Positions 1-6,569 are shown, numbered from the stretch's first letter. The stretch: 6,569 nucleotides of DNA from CAYFJO01 sp964343305 (GCA_964343305.1 CAYFJO010000558.1:1-6569), one strand, 5' to 3'. Program-made: numbers and translations. The notes: generated by a model not told the origin, from the sequence alone.

Positions 1-1205
1 CAGATCAGGTGACGCGCTGGATCGGCCCAAGCCACTGTGCCGGTGGCGCCCACGTGACCGAACGTGCCAGCCGATCCCAGATCGCCAAAGTAATTCCACA
101 CGCGCGAGTCTCTCAGTGCCCAACCCAGTCCCCACGGAGCCTCGATGGCACGGTTGTGGTCACGGGTCATCGCCGCTGTGGTAGCCGGCGAAAAAATACG
201 GGACGGGCCATATACACCGCCGTTCAGAAACGTCTGAAGCAAAATGGCCAAGTCGCCGGTGGTGCTGTGCATACCGCCCCAGGGATGACCCATATCGCGC
301 CAGTAGGGCGAATTGGGGCCCCAGCTTCTGGAATCCTCCGAATCACTGTTGTTCTCTTGATAGATCGCCGTCTCTTCGATTTCCAAGCCGTCCAAACCAA
401 GAACCGTGTGCTTCATGCCCAGGGGCTCGAACATTTCCCGCCGCAAGATGTCACGCAGCCGCATTCCCGAAACCCGCTCGGTAATCTCTCCGGCCAACAG
501 AGTTCCCATGCTCTGGTAAGCAAACTGAGTACCCGGTTCATACAACAGCGGCGTCCGCAGCGCCCCCTCCACAAACTTGCTGAGCGGCGCATGAGCCCGG
601 CGCAGCTCGACGTTGTCAGGCAACATGTCGGGCAGACCGGAAGTGTGAGACAGCAAATGCCAAACCTTCACCTTCTCTTTGTGCTTGCCTTGGAATTCCG
701 GCAGGTAGCGCTGCACGGGATCCGACAGCACGACCTTGCCGCGTTCGACCAGCAACATCAACCCGCAAACACCGACCGGCTTCGAGATGGAAGCCAGCAG
801 GTAAACTGTGTCCGGTTGGGTGGCCGGCGCATTGGGATGCGGATTGAGCTTACCAAATCCGCTGTCGAGGACCACGTTGCCGTGGCGGGCCACCAAAATG
901 GACGCAGAAGTGATTCCCCCCTTTGTCGTTTCGGCCTGCAGCCGATCGATGATTCCCTGCAGCCGTTCGGCCGACATCCCGGCCTCGGCTGGGTCACCTG
1001 GTTCGAGGACTTTGGCGGCGAAGGGTGGATGTTCATCAATGCCCGCCTGTTGTGCGGTGCTGTTCTGGGCAGCGGCTCGGCCTTTCAAAAAGCCAGCTAG
1101 GCTCATTCCCATCAGGCCGAACGTCCCGGCTGTCAACAACTCGCGTCGTGTGTTCGTGCTACACTGTCTACCGCACATTGTTGATTCACCACGGATCGAA
1201 TGCAT
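1..1205 (-). CDS. Tat-exported serine hydrolase, beta-lactamase/PBP class C fold (3' end cut off)
   Basis: I translated this frame by hand: it is open for 401 codons from ATG at 1205 to the window edge, with no stop, so the C-terminus is missing (perhaps 30-60 residues, judging from family length). Residues 19-24 (TRRELL), followed by a hydrophobic stretch and an Ala-rich site near AAAQ (44-47), form a twin-arginine signal. The catalytic domain starts near residue 75. The nucleophile motif SxxK is S139-I-S-K142. HLLSHTSGL (183-191) is the family signature after it. The second motif is Y230-Q-S232, with Ser where many members have Asn. H384-V-G386 replaces the KTG box. These are hallmarks of the class C beta-lactamase-related esterases and DD-peptidases. 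Export puts it in the periplasm or on the surface; it may cleave an ester or amide bond, but the substrate is unknown. ATG at 1178 (residue 10) is an alternative start, with GGTGA seven bases upstream, and would still keep the Tat motif. The gene follows the large cytochrome gene after 300 bases and may be transcribed separately. Confidence 0.9.
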   Translation of the reverse strand, partial: MHSIRGESTMCGRQCSTNTRRELLTAGTFGLMGMSLAGFLKGRAAAQNSTAQQAGIDEHPPFAAKVLEPGDPAEAGMSAERLQGIIDRLQAETTKGGITSASILVARHGNVVLDSGFGKLNPHPNAPATQPDTVYLLASISKPVGVCGLMLLVERGKVVLSDPVQRYLPEFQGKHKEKVKVWHLLSHTSGLPDMLPDNVELRRAHAPLSKFVEGALRTPLLYEPGTQFAYQSMGTLLAGEITERVSGMRLRDILRREMFEPLGMKHTVLGLDGLEIEETAIYQENNSDSEDSRSWGPNSPYWRDMGHPWGGMHSTTGDLAILLQTFLNGGVYGPSRIFSPATTAAMTRDHNRAIEAPWGLGWALRDSRVWNYFGDLGSAGTFGHVGATGTVAWADPARHLI

Positions 1206-1212
1206 CGCGTCT

Positions 1213-1217
1213 TCCCT
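1213..1217 (-). promoter_or_regulatory. Shine-Dalgarno site of the serine hydrolase
   Basis: On the minus strand the sequence AAAAGGGAAG precedes ATG 1205, with AGGGA seven bases from the start. This supports the longer start. The downstream ATG at 1178 has its own possible site (GGTGA at 1186-1190, also seven bases away), so this site does not settle the start alone. Confidence 0.45.
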
Positions 1218-1268
1218 TTTGGCGAAATGAAAGCTGGGTTGTCTCTGTCGGAACACGCTGGCCGCTCT

Positions 1269-1298
1269 ATTATCCCCTTTTCAAACTGAATTCGTCGA
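1269..1298 (-). promoter_or_regulatory. Candidate sigma-70-type promoter for the serine hydrolase
   Basis: On the minus strand GATAAT (1274-1269, five of six matches to TATAAT) lies 18 bases downstream of TCGACG (1298-1293, four of six matches to TTGACA). A start near 1262 would give a leader of about 55-60 bases before ATG 1205. The match is moderate and planctomycete promoters are poorly defined, so this is only a candidate. Confidence 0.25.
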
Positions 1299-1443
1299 GA
1301 GATCCGAACCTATGGTCTAATGTTTTGACGTTGTGAGGGCAACCGGTCGAGGGATCGAACGCTTCGAATGATCACGGCTGCTACGAAGATCGAACTCTCG
1401 GAAGGCGATACGTCGGCGTTGAACGTTTCATCGAGACCGACCA

Positions 1444-1458
1444 GGAACGACTCGTTCC
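1444..1458. repeat. 15-base perfect palindrome in the intergenic gap
   Basis: GGAACGA and TCGTTCC flank a single central C. As RNA it could form a 6-bp stem with a 3-base loop, starting about 50 bases after the stop of the large gene. No T-tract follows on the minus strand, so it is not a standard intrinsic terminator. It could be an RNA 3'-end hairpin, a regulator site, or chance. Confidence 0.35.
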
Positions 1459-1505
1459 GCGTTGGATGTGCGAGCCGCAGTCGTTGCCCCGGACACGGTC
1501 ACCAA

Positions 1506-4500
1506 CTACTTGGACTCGACCGCCAACACCACGCGGAAGCCGAGGGCGAATGCGAGTTGATGCGGGTGGTACATCAACCGATGGGCAGAACGGGCTGCCT
1601 TGGGGCGGTTGTGCCAGGAACCGCCGCGGGCGGCCTTTTTTTCGTTTTTGGAAAGATCGTTGCGGCCGTCGTCTGAATCGCAGGGATAGGGCCGGTAACT
1701 CGATCGTGTCCACTCAGCCACGTTGCCGTGCATGTCGTGCAGCCCCCAAGCATTCGGCGCGTAGGATCCGACTCCGGCCGCGACAAACGCGTGGTCGTCA
1801 AAGCGGCCTTCGGTGGGATGCAGCCATTGCAGGACCTTCTTGTTGGCTGCGTCGGCAAGGTTGGCGAAGGGGCTGTGGTCCGTCGCCGGGTCTCCATAAG
1901 AGAGCGGCGTTGCCGTGCCGGCCCGGCACGCGTATTCCCACTGAGCTTCCGTCGGCAGCGTAAAGTCTTTGCCTGTCTTGTCCCTTAGCCATCGGCAGAA
2001 AGCCATCGCTTGATGCCAGGTGATACGGACGACCGGTTGTTGCGGGTCGTTGGCCGACACGCCACGCTGCGCTGCGCTGAAGTGATTGTCCGGCAGGGAT
2101 TCCAATCGGCTATCGTGTGACGGGTCGAAGCTGGCGTATTGGGCGTTGGTCACTTCGAACTTGCCAATCCAAAACGGCGAGTCGATGCTGACTCGCGTCA
2201 GAGGACGTTCGTCCGGATGCCCGTTCGCGTCGCCCATGACGAACTCGCCAGACGGGATCAGGACCAGTTCGAGTGTGACGCCATCGCCAAGATCGATCGT
2301 CCGCTGCGTTTGCTCGGCTGCGGCCGCCTGACGTCGCTTCGCATCGGCTGCATCGAAGGGCCACTTGGGGACGTGGGGAACATGGATGTCCGTTTCCGCA
2401 AGCCGTTCCGGTATGATCGGCGGGCCTGAGTCTCTGGTGAGTTGCGGGATCGCTTCAGGATCAACTTCGTCAACGTTGGCATAGCGCCGGCGCAACTCCA
2501 GACGGACTTGCCGATACCGTTCGACCTTCTCAGGACCGACAATTTCGGTCCACGTGCCGTGGGCGGGAGCTCCTAAATCGATCCACGTAATCAGTCGGTC
2601 CCACGCTTCCGCGTCAAGCTTAACGTTGTGATGGCCCTTCTGCAGCATCTGGACGAGCAGAGTCGAATCGGCGTGGAATTCCCAGGGTGTCAAGAGGTGG
2701 AGGTCGGTTTCGTTAACATTACGTACGAACGACCGCAGCGTCCAGTAGGACGGTGTGAAAGTGCCCGAACGGCTCCTTTTTCCCAATAGCACATTCAGGC
2801 CGCGTCTCTCGGGTTCGCCGTCGCGCAAATCAGGGATGATTGCTCCATCAGAGCGTGGCTGTCCGTGGTGACAGCCGATGCAGTATTTGTCCAGAACGGG
2901 GCGCTGGACCTCGCGCAGGAAACTGAACCCACGTGTCGGGCCGTACCACGGCTTGATCTGGGCAGGCGGCTGTCTGGCAGCAATCGACGAGCGCGGCGGC
3001 GCGAGGGAGTTGGGCGACTGGTGGCAGCCGACACACGAGACCACCTCGCCCGGCTCAGCGGTGAGCCAACTGCGCATGCGCTGGACGGCCTTGCCTTCCG
3101 CGTCCAAAGGATGAACAGAGATCGGCGTGTTGGCCGGAACGCGGAACAGAGCCGAGCCGTCGGCATGGACCGGGACCGTGCCTAGAATCTGCTTGACATC
3201 CCATGGCCCGTCGGTGCCGACTCGATTCCCCTGCCCGCCCATCCCTCGATAGGCGAAGTGGTATGCGAATACACGCAACTGCTTGATTGTCCCGCGCGGC
3301 ACTCCCGCCAGGCCCGGACCGGCATAGATGTCGCCCAGAAACACGGTTCCGTCCGTACGCGCGAGGTCCGTCTTGTCAGACAAAGTCGGCGGCCTGCGCG
3401 TTTTGCGAACGGGAATTGGCTCTAGGAGCGCGTCGCCCGACTGCTCTTTCAGCAGCAGAATGTTGTCGAAAACGTCGACCAGGTAGATGCCCCATAACGA
3501 CGCAGACGTGGGCTGCGCGGCTACCAGGAAATACTTGTCGCTGATCGGATAGGGGTGCAAAAACTTCGGCCAACTGTTCCCGGCCACGTTGTCTAGAAGG
3601 ACGGGCTCGACCTTCTGGCCATGGCCGGGAATCCGCTGCACCACGCCGTCGGCCTCATACCGTCCCTTGGCCGCATCAAAGATCACGAGTTCGCCGGCAC
3701 GCTTGACGCCGTGGTGACCGCTGATGACACCGACCAGCCGGTTGGGATGCCCGGGAATTGGGCGCGCGTACCAGATACCGTTTGGCCAGTAGGAATTGCT
3801 GCCGTACAATTGACTCTGTCCGGTGCCGTCGGGGTTCATCGTAAACAGAATTCGGCTGAAGGCATGCGGGATGTCGGTGTATTCCCAGCGGAGGTACATG
3901 ATCTGACCGCTCTCCATCAACGTGGGGCACCAATCGTGATCTTGGTCGAATGTGAGCATCCGCATTGTTGTGCGGCCAGCGTCGAGAAGAGCCAGATTCG
4001 TCACCGGCGAGCTGCCACCGATGCAAGGCACGCCCTGCATATTGGCCGTTGATGTGAAGATGACACGGCCATCGGGCAGGTAGCAGGCGTCGTAGTTGTC
4101 CACGTCTTCGTGCACGTCCGGTGTGACCTGACGCAACCCTGTGCCATCGATGTTGATCTCGAAGACCTGCCAGCCGTCGCCGCCCCGCGGCATCGAGAAG
4201 AGCATTCTGCCGGCGTCGAAATGTAGGTCCACATCGCCGATGAATTCGTCGCCAGGTGGTTGGAACACGGTGGCCAGTTCCCTAGTCTCGCCGGCCAGCG
4301 AGAGGCTGGCGATCGCGTTGTCATAGCCGGCCGGCCGCAGGGCGGAATTGCCCAACCAATTGGATGGCAATCCCAGATTCTCTGCACCGCGCCGGACCAC
4401 GAGCAGTCTGTCGAAATCGATCAGCGGATTGGCCAACAGCACTTCTCGCTGGAATGCGAGGACTTCTTCCGCCTCACTCAACGCAGTCTCGTTACCCTGT

Positions 4501-5513
4501 TCCAGGGCGGCTTGGATTTGTGGCACACGTTTTTGATACCGAACGAGTTTTTGCAGAAAGGCCTCGCCGCGGACGTACTCCGCCGGAAAGCTGCTCGTGA
4601 GGTCCTCGATCGCCAGCCGCATGGCGCGTGCGTCGAACAGACTCAAGCGTTGCTGCAATTGTGTCAGCCGACGCGACTGCAAATAGAGATCGCGGACTTT
4701 CTGCAAGTCGCCAGGCGTCGTCGCTGCCTCGGCCAGCGCATCGGCTCGAACACGCAGACTGCGCAATCGAATCGCCTTGGCATGCCGCGCGGCCAATTCA
4801 GACACATCGCCCGCCGGCCAGTCGTTGTCAAAGATATCATCCTCTGTTTCCCACGCCATTTCCTGTTGAGATGCGACGTCGGTGAAATCGCGGCAAACCA
4901 AGTCCCACAGGTCTCGGCGAGCTTTAACCAGTGCCAGTCGATCCGACAGGAGTGATTCGGAGTGGATCCAAACTTGACCGTGAGTTCCCTTGCCGGCTGG
5001 ACCAACCAGAGTTTCAAGCGTGTCGTACTTGCCATCAAGCGCGCAGAACACCTCCGTTTCGACGAGCCCAGAACTGCTTTTCGGCGCCTTGACACGATAC
5101 GTGCCCGAGGAGTTCTGGCGTTTTTCTTTCCCGAACTTCAGGTCCAAAAGCGGTGTGGCCTTGCCCTGTTTATCGATCAAAGATGCATCGATGAAGAAGT
5201 CCTGCGCTTTGGATTTCTTGGGCGCGAACGCCCCGATGTATAAGGTTTTCACTCCGGCCACTGGAATCTTCACCGGCCGCGGTTCGTCATGGCGATCCAC
5301 AACAGTGCTGAAGAGTGGTCCAATCTTGGTGGCCGCCTCCCGCATCAACGCTTCGCGCGACGCAAGCATCGTCTCGCACCAAGTGTCTCTCTTGACATAG
5401 AAGGATGGATCGGGTCCCTGTGGAGCTTTGTCCCCCGGAAAGCAAACACCAGCAACCGTCAATACGAGTAACACACATGAAGGCGCACCGAGGCAGGCAA
5501 TTCTGCGAGTCAT
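1506..5513 (-). CDS. Secreted HZS-alpha-like propeller / diheme cytochrome c / SUMF1 fusion protein
   Basis: The protein has 1335 residues from ATG 5513. Residues 1-25 are a signal peptide (MTRRIACLGA, then a hydrophobic core). Residues 75-185 are beta-rich and unassigned, and 190-380 are charged and mainly helical. Residues 400-820 resemble the hydrazine synthase alpha middle domain, a beta-propeller with TolB/PD40-like repeats (INIDGTGLRQVT, YLPDGRVIFTST, MNPDGTGQ) and the conserved block WCPTLMESGQIMYLRWEY. Two heme c sites follow: C827-V-G-C-H831 and C878-I-G-C-H882. Residues 1073-1333 are a SUMF1 domain (IPSGEFVMG, FEVTNAQY, LPTEAQWEYACRAG, GLHDMHGNVAEW, RGGSW, GFRVV). Heme attachment requires an extracytoplasmic location. 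A redox role is likely; its partner and substrate are unknown. The SUMF1 part lacks the cysteine pair of formylglycine-generating enzymes, so sulfatase maturation is not supported. The gene lies 42 bases after the DUF1501 gene, probably in the same operon. The upstream in-frame ATG at 5543 would place ten charged residues before the signal peptide and has no ribosome binding site, so I prefer 5513. Confidence 0.9.
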   Translation of the reverse strand: MTRRIACLGAPSCVLLVLTVAGVCFPGDKAPQGPDPSFYVKRDTWCETMLASREALMREAATKIGPLFSTVVDRHDEPRPVKIPVAGVKTLYIGAFAPKKSKAQDFFIDASLIDKQGKATPLLDLKFGKEKRQNSSGTYRVKAPKSSSGLVETEVFCALDGKYDTLETLVGPAGKGTHGQVWIHSESLLSDRLALVKARRDLWDLVCRDFTDVASQQEMAWETEDDIFDNDWPAGDVSELAARHAKAIRLRSLRVRADALAEAATTPGDLQKVRDLYLQSRRLTQLQQRLSLFDARAMRLAIEDLTSSFPAEYVRGEAFLQKLVRYQKRVPQIQAALEQGNETALSEAEEVLAFQREVLLANPLIDFDRLLVVRRGAENLGLPSNWLGNSALRPAGYDNAIASLSLAGETRELATVFQPPGDEFIGDVDLHFDAGRMLFSMPRGGDGWQVFEINIDGTGLRQVTPDVHEDVDNYDACYLPDGRVIFTSTANMQGVPCIGGSSPVTNLALLDAGRTTMRMLTFDQDHDWCPTLMESGQIMYLRWEYTDIPHAFSRILFTMNPDGTGQSQLYGSNSYWPNGIWYARPIPGHPNRLVGVISGHHGVKRAGELVIFDAAKGRYEADGVVQRIPGHGQKVEPVLLDNVAGNSWPKFLHPYPISDKYFLVAAQPTSASLWGIYLVDVFDNILLLKEQSGDALLEPIPVRKTRRPPTLSDKTDLARTDGTVFLGDIYAGPGLAGVPRGTIKQLRVFAYHFAYRGMGGQGNRVGTDGPWDVKQILGTVPVHADGSALFRVPANTPISVHPLDAEGKAVQRMRSWLTAEPGEVVSCVGCHQSPNSLAPPRSSIAARQPPAQIKPWYGPTRGFSFLREVQRPVLDKYCIGCHHGQPRSDGAIIPDLRDGEPERRGLNVLLGKRSRSGTFTPSYWTLRSFVRNVNETDLHLLTPWEFHADSTLLVQMLQKGHHNVKLDAEAWDRLITWIDLGAPAHGTWTEIVGPEKVERYRQVRLELRRRYANVDEVDPEAIPQLTRDSGPPIIPERLAETDIHVPHVPKWPFDAADAKRRQAAAAEQTQRTIDLGDGVTLELVLIPSGEFVMGDANGHPDERPLTRVSIDSPFWIGKFEVTNAQYASFDPSHDSRLESLPDNHFSAAQRGVSANDPQQPVVRITWHQAMAFCRWLRDKTGKDFTLPTEAQWEYACRAGTATPLSYGDPATDHSPFANLADAANKKVLQWLHPTEGRFDDHAFVAAGVGSYAPNAWGLHDMHGNVAEWTRSSYRPYPCDSDDGRNDLSKNEKKAARGGSWHNRPKAARSAHRLMYHPHQLAFALGFRVVLAVESK

Positions 5514-5522
5514 CGGAGAGTT

Positions 5523-5527
5523 CTCCT
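5523..5527 (-). promoter_or_regulatory. Shine-Dalgarno site that decides the start of the cytochrome/SUMF1 gene
   Basis: The minus strand reads GAGGAGAA, with AGGAG nine bases before ATG 5513. It lies inside the coding sequence that the alternative ATG 5543 would require. Together with the signal peptide beginning at once after ATG 5513, it favours that start. Confidence 0.65.
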
Positions 5528-5555
5528 CATCAAGGCGTGCCATCTCACGGGCGTA

Positions 5556-6569
5556 TCAAGTCAAGAAGTTGCTGGATGCATATTTCTCACCCAGTACGGT
5601 CTCGCTGGAGACGCCTAACCATTTGTCCAGAATCGTGCCGTACACGCTGCGGAAGTCGGTGGTGTGCTTGAGGCTTCCACCACCGCCGCCCTGCAAGTCG
5701 GTCAAGCTGGGATGCTCGCCAAAAATGCCGGGTTTGAGTTTGGAGCCAAAGAGGAACATGGAAGCGGCAGCTCCGTGGTCGGTCCCTTCGTTGCCGTTTT
5801 CTTTGACGCGCCGCCCGAATTCGCTCATCGTGATCGTGAGCACGCGATCGGCCTGGCCTTGCTGCGCCAAGTCCTTCTGGAACGCGAACACGGCGTCGTT
5901 GACTTGGGTCATCAGCGAATCATGTCGCTCCCGCTGACCGCGGTGCGTGTCGAAACCGCCGATGGAAGTCCAGTAGACGCGCGTCTTCAACCCACCGGAG
6001 ATCAGTCCGGCAATGACTTGCATGTTTTTGCCAAGACTGGTCTCGGGATATTCGGTTTTGGCTTTGTAGTTGCTTGCCAGGCGACGAACTTCCTCGCTGG
6101 CTTCGTTGGCCGTGACCGAGGTTCGGGACACCCAGTTGAGGTTGTCTTTCGTGCTGTTCGGGGCACCGAGACTCAGCTTGCGATACAACTCGGCCCTGCG
6201 AGGATCGTTGCGGTCACCGCGATACCGGAACGTTTGAGGGTCATTGAAGCTGACCGCCGACTGTTGCCGGCCGCGTAACGACAGCGGAGTTTTTTCCGTG
6301 CCGACGGCGATCATGGGGATTTCATCCCGTCTGTCGCCGAGCTGTGCATCACAAGCTCGGCCGATCCAACCGGAGCCGACTTCCCGTCCGCGCGGGTCGG
6401 CTGCGAACCAGATCTCCGTCGCGGTGAAGTGACTGTAAATCGTGTTGGGATATCCAACACCTGGAACCGCGGCGAATGCTCCCTCGTCCAGCAGTTCCTT
6501 CCAGCCCTTGAGGTTCGGGTGCAGTCCCAATTCGTCGTTAATCTTGAGGACTTCGTCGTCGGTGATCCG
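5556..6569 (-). CDS. DUF1501 family secreted protein (N-terminus beyond the window)
   Basis: The frame stays open to the right edge, giving 337 visible residues. Full-length members are usually over 400 residues with a twin-arginine signal, so roughly the first quarter is missing. Seen in order (numbering from the first visible codon): an HPNL-KGWKELL segment near residue 17; Y-SHF-TATEIW (45-54), equivalent to the family's SHF-x-xMDIW block; GGFDTHRGQ (204-212); TMSEFGRR (247-254); GTDHG (262-266); and the C-terminal KHTTDFRSVYGTILDKWLG. The Asp and His residues of GGFDTH, SEFGRR and GTDHG resemble metal ligands of the alkaline phosphatase/sulfatase superfamily, to which DUF1501 is related. 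The enzymatic activity of the family is not established. In planctomycetes these genes usually accompany large DUF1549/DUF1553 cytochromes; here the gene precedes an HZS-alpha-like diheme protein by 42 bases, which implies cotranscription. A run of five glycines (294-298) sits where homologues have a short acidic loop. A TTG codon at 6530 is an internal Leu, not the start. Confidence 0.92.
   Translation of the reverse strand, partial: RITDDEVLKINDELGLHPNLKGWKELLDEGAFAAVPGVGYPNTIYSHFTATEIWFAADPRGREVGSGWIGRACDAQLGDRRDEIPMIAVGTEKTPLSLRGRQQSAVSFNDPQTFRYRGDRNDPRRAELYRKLSLGAPNSTKDNLNWVSRTSVTANEASEEVRRLASNYKAKTEYPETSLGKNMQVIAGLISGGLKTRVYWTSIGGFDTHRGQRERHDSLMTQVNDAVFAFQKDLAQQGQADRVLTITMSEFGRRVKENGNEGTDHGAAASMFLFGSKLKPGIFGEHPSLTDLQGGGGGSLKHTTDFRSVYGTILDKWLGVSSETVLGEKYASSNFLT

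Larger units (their letters stand above)
1206..1505. other. Intergenic region between the cytochrome/SUMF1 gene and the serine hydrolase
   Basis: These 300 bases hold no convincing gene. The SUMF1 protein ends normally at 1506 with the family's GFRVVL-type terminus, so this is not a lost 3' part of that gene. It contains a 15-base palindrome (1444-1458), a shorter inverted repeat TCGAA-CGC-TTCGA (1355-1367), a candidate promoter and the hydrolase ribosome binding site. I see no hairpin followed by a T-run on the minus strand, hence no clear intrinsic terminator. No tRNA-like or riboswitch-like fold was recognised. Confidence 0.6.

Noticed and set aside
9..1100. Long plus-strand open frame of 363 codons
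   Set aside because: It lies opposite the serine hydrolase, whose minus-strand frame carries SxxK, the HTSGL block, HVG and a Tat signal. The plus-strand translation has no recognisable domain and is rich in Arg, Gln and His, as expected from antisense reading.
1355..1367. Inverted repeat TCGAA-CGC-TTCGA as terminator or operator
   Set aside because: Five-base arms are expected often by chance in sequence this rich in TCGA, and no T-tract follows.
3024..4316. Hydrazine synthase itself, and thus an anammox organism
   Set aside because: There are no beta or gamma subunits, the heme I Tyr ligand is absent, and the protein is fused to SUMF1. Only a domain relationship is supported.
4260..4955. 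Plus-strand open frame of 231 codons inside the large gene
   Set aside because: It is antisense to the propeller/helical region of a well-supported protein, has no recognisable motifs, and is explained by high GC content.
5514..5543. ATG at 5543 as start of the cytochrome/SUMF1 protein
   Set aside because: It would add MARLDEENSP before the signal peptide and has no Shine-Dalgarno sequence, while ATG 5513 has AGGAG nine bases upstream and begins the signal peptide directly.
5664..6278. Plus-strand open frame of 204 codons opposite the DUF1501 gene
   Set aside because: The minus strand encodes clear DUF1501 motifs across the same span; the plus-strand product resembles nothing.
6528..6530. 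TTG at 6530 as start of the DUF1501 gene
   Set aside because: The frame continues upstream to the window edge (RITDDEVLKINDE precedes it) with family-like sequence, and a start here would omit the export signal and the N-terminal third of the fold.
1..6569. CRISPR arrays, tRNA/rRNA genes, insertion sequences or phage genes
   Set aside because: I saw no regularly spaced direct repeats, cloverleaf, terminal inverted repeats, or transposase or integrase motifs on either strand.

Overview
The window is a stretch of chromosome with three genes, all on the minus strand, and looks like it comes from a planctomycete (Pirellulales-like; a related Planctomycetes-Verrucomicrobia lineage is possible). 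The reasons are the moderately high GC content, a DUF1501 protein, a very large secreted c-type cytochrome with a hydrazine-synthase-alpha-like propeller and a C-terminal SUMF1 domain, and a twin-arginine-exported serine hydrolase. This combination of families is characteristic of that group. The assignment rests on gene content only; there is no rRNA or other marker in the window.

Layout, read in the direction of transcription (high to low coordinates). (1) 6569-5556: the C-terminal 337 residues of a DUF1501 protein, whose N-terminus lies beyond the window. (2) 5555-5514: a 42-base spacer with a good Shine-Dalgarno sequence. (3) 5513-1506: a 1335-residue mosaic protein. It has a signal peptide, an unassigned beta-rich N-terminal region, a charged helical region, a beta-propeller related to the middle domain of the hydrazine synthase alpha subunit, two CxxCH heme c sites, and a C-terminal SUMF1 (formylglycine-generating-enzyme-like) domain that lacks the catalytic cysteines. 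(4) 1505-1206: a 300-base gap with no gene, a 15-base palindrome and a weak candidate promoter. (5) 1205-1: a Tat-exported serine hydrolase of the beta-lactamase/penicillin-binding-protein fold, complete at its N-terminus but cut off by the left edge of the window.

Genes 1 and 2 are close enough to be one transcript; gene 3 may have its own promoter. All three products appear to act outside the cytoplasm. The DUF1501 protein has an alkaline-phosphatase/sulfatase-like fold and usually sits next to large planctomycete cytochromes of the DUF1549/DUF1553 type. Here the partner is instead an HZS-alpha-like diheme/SUMF1 fusion, which is the most interesting feature of the window. Nothing points to anammox: hydrazine synthase beta and gamma subunits are absent, and the heme I site lacks the tyrosine ligand of true HZS alpha. 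The substrate of the system cannot be read from the sequence.
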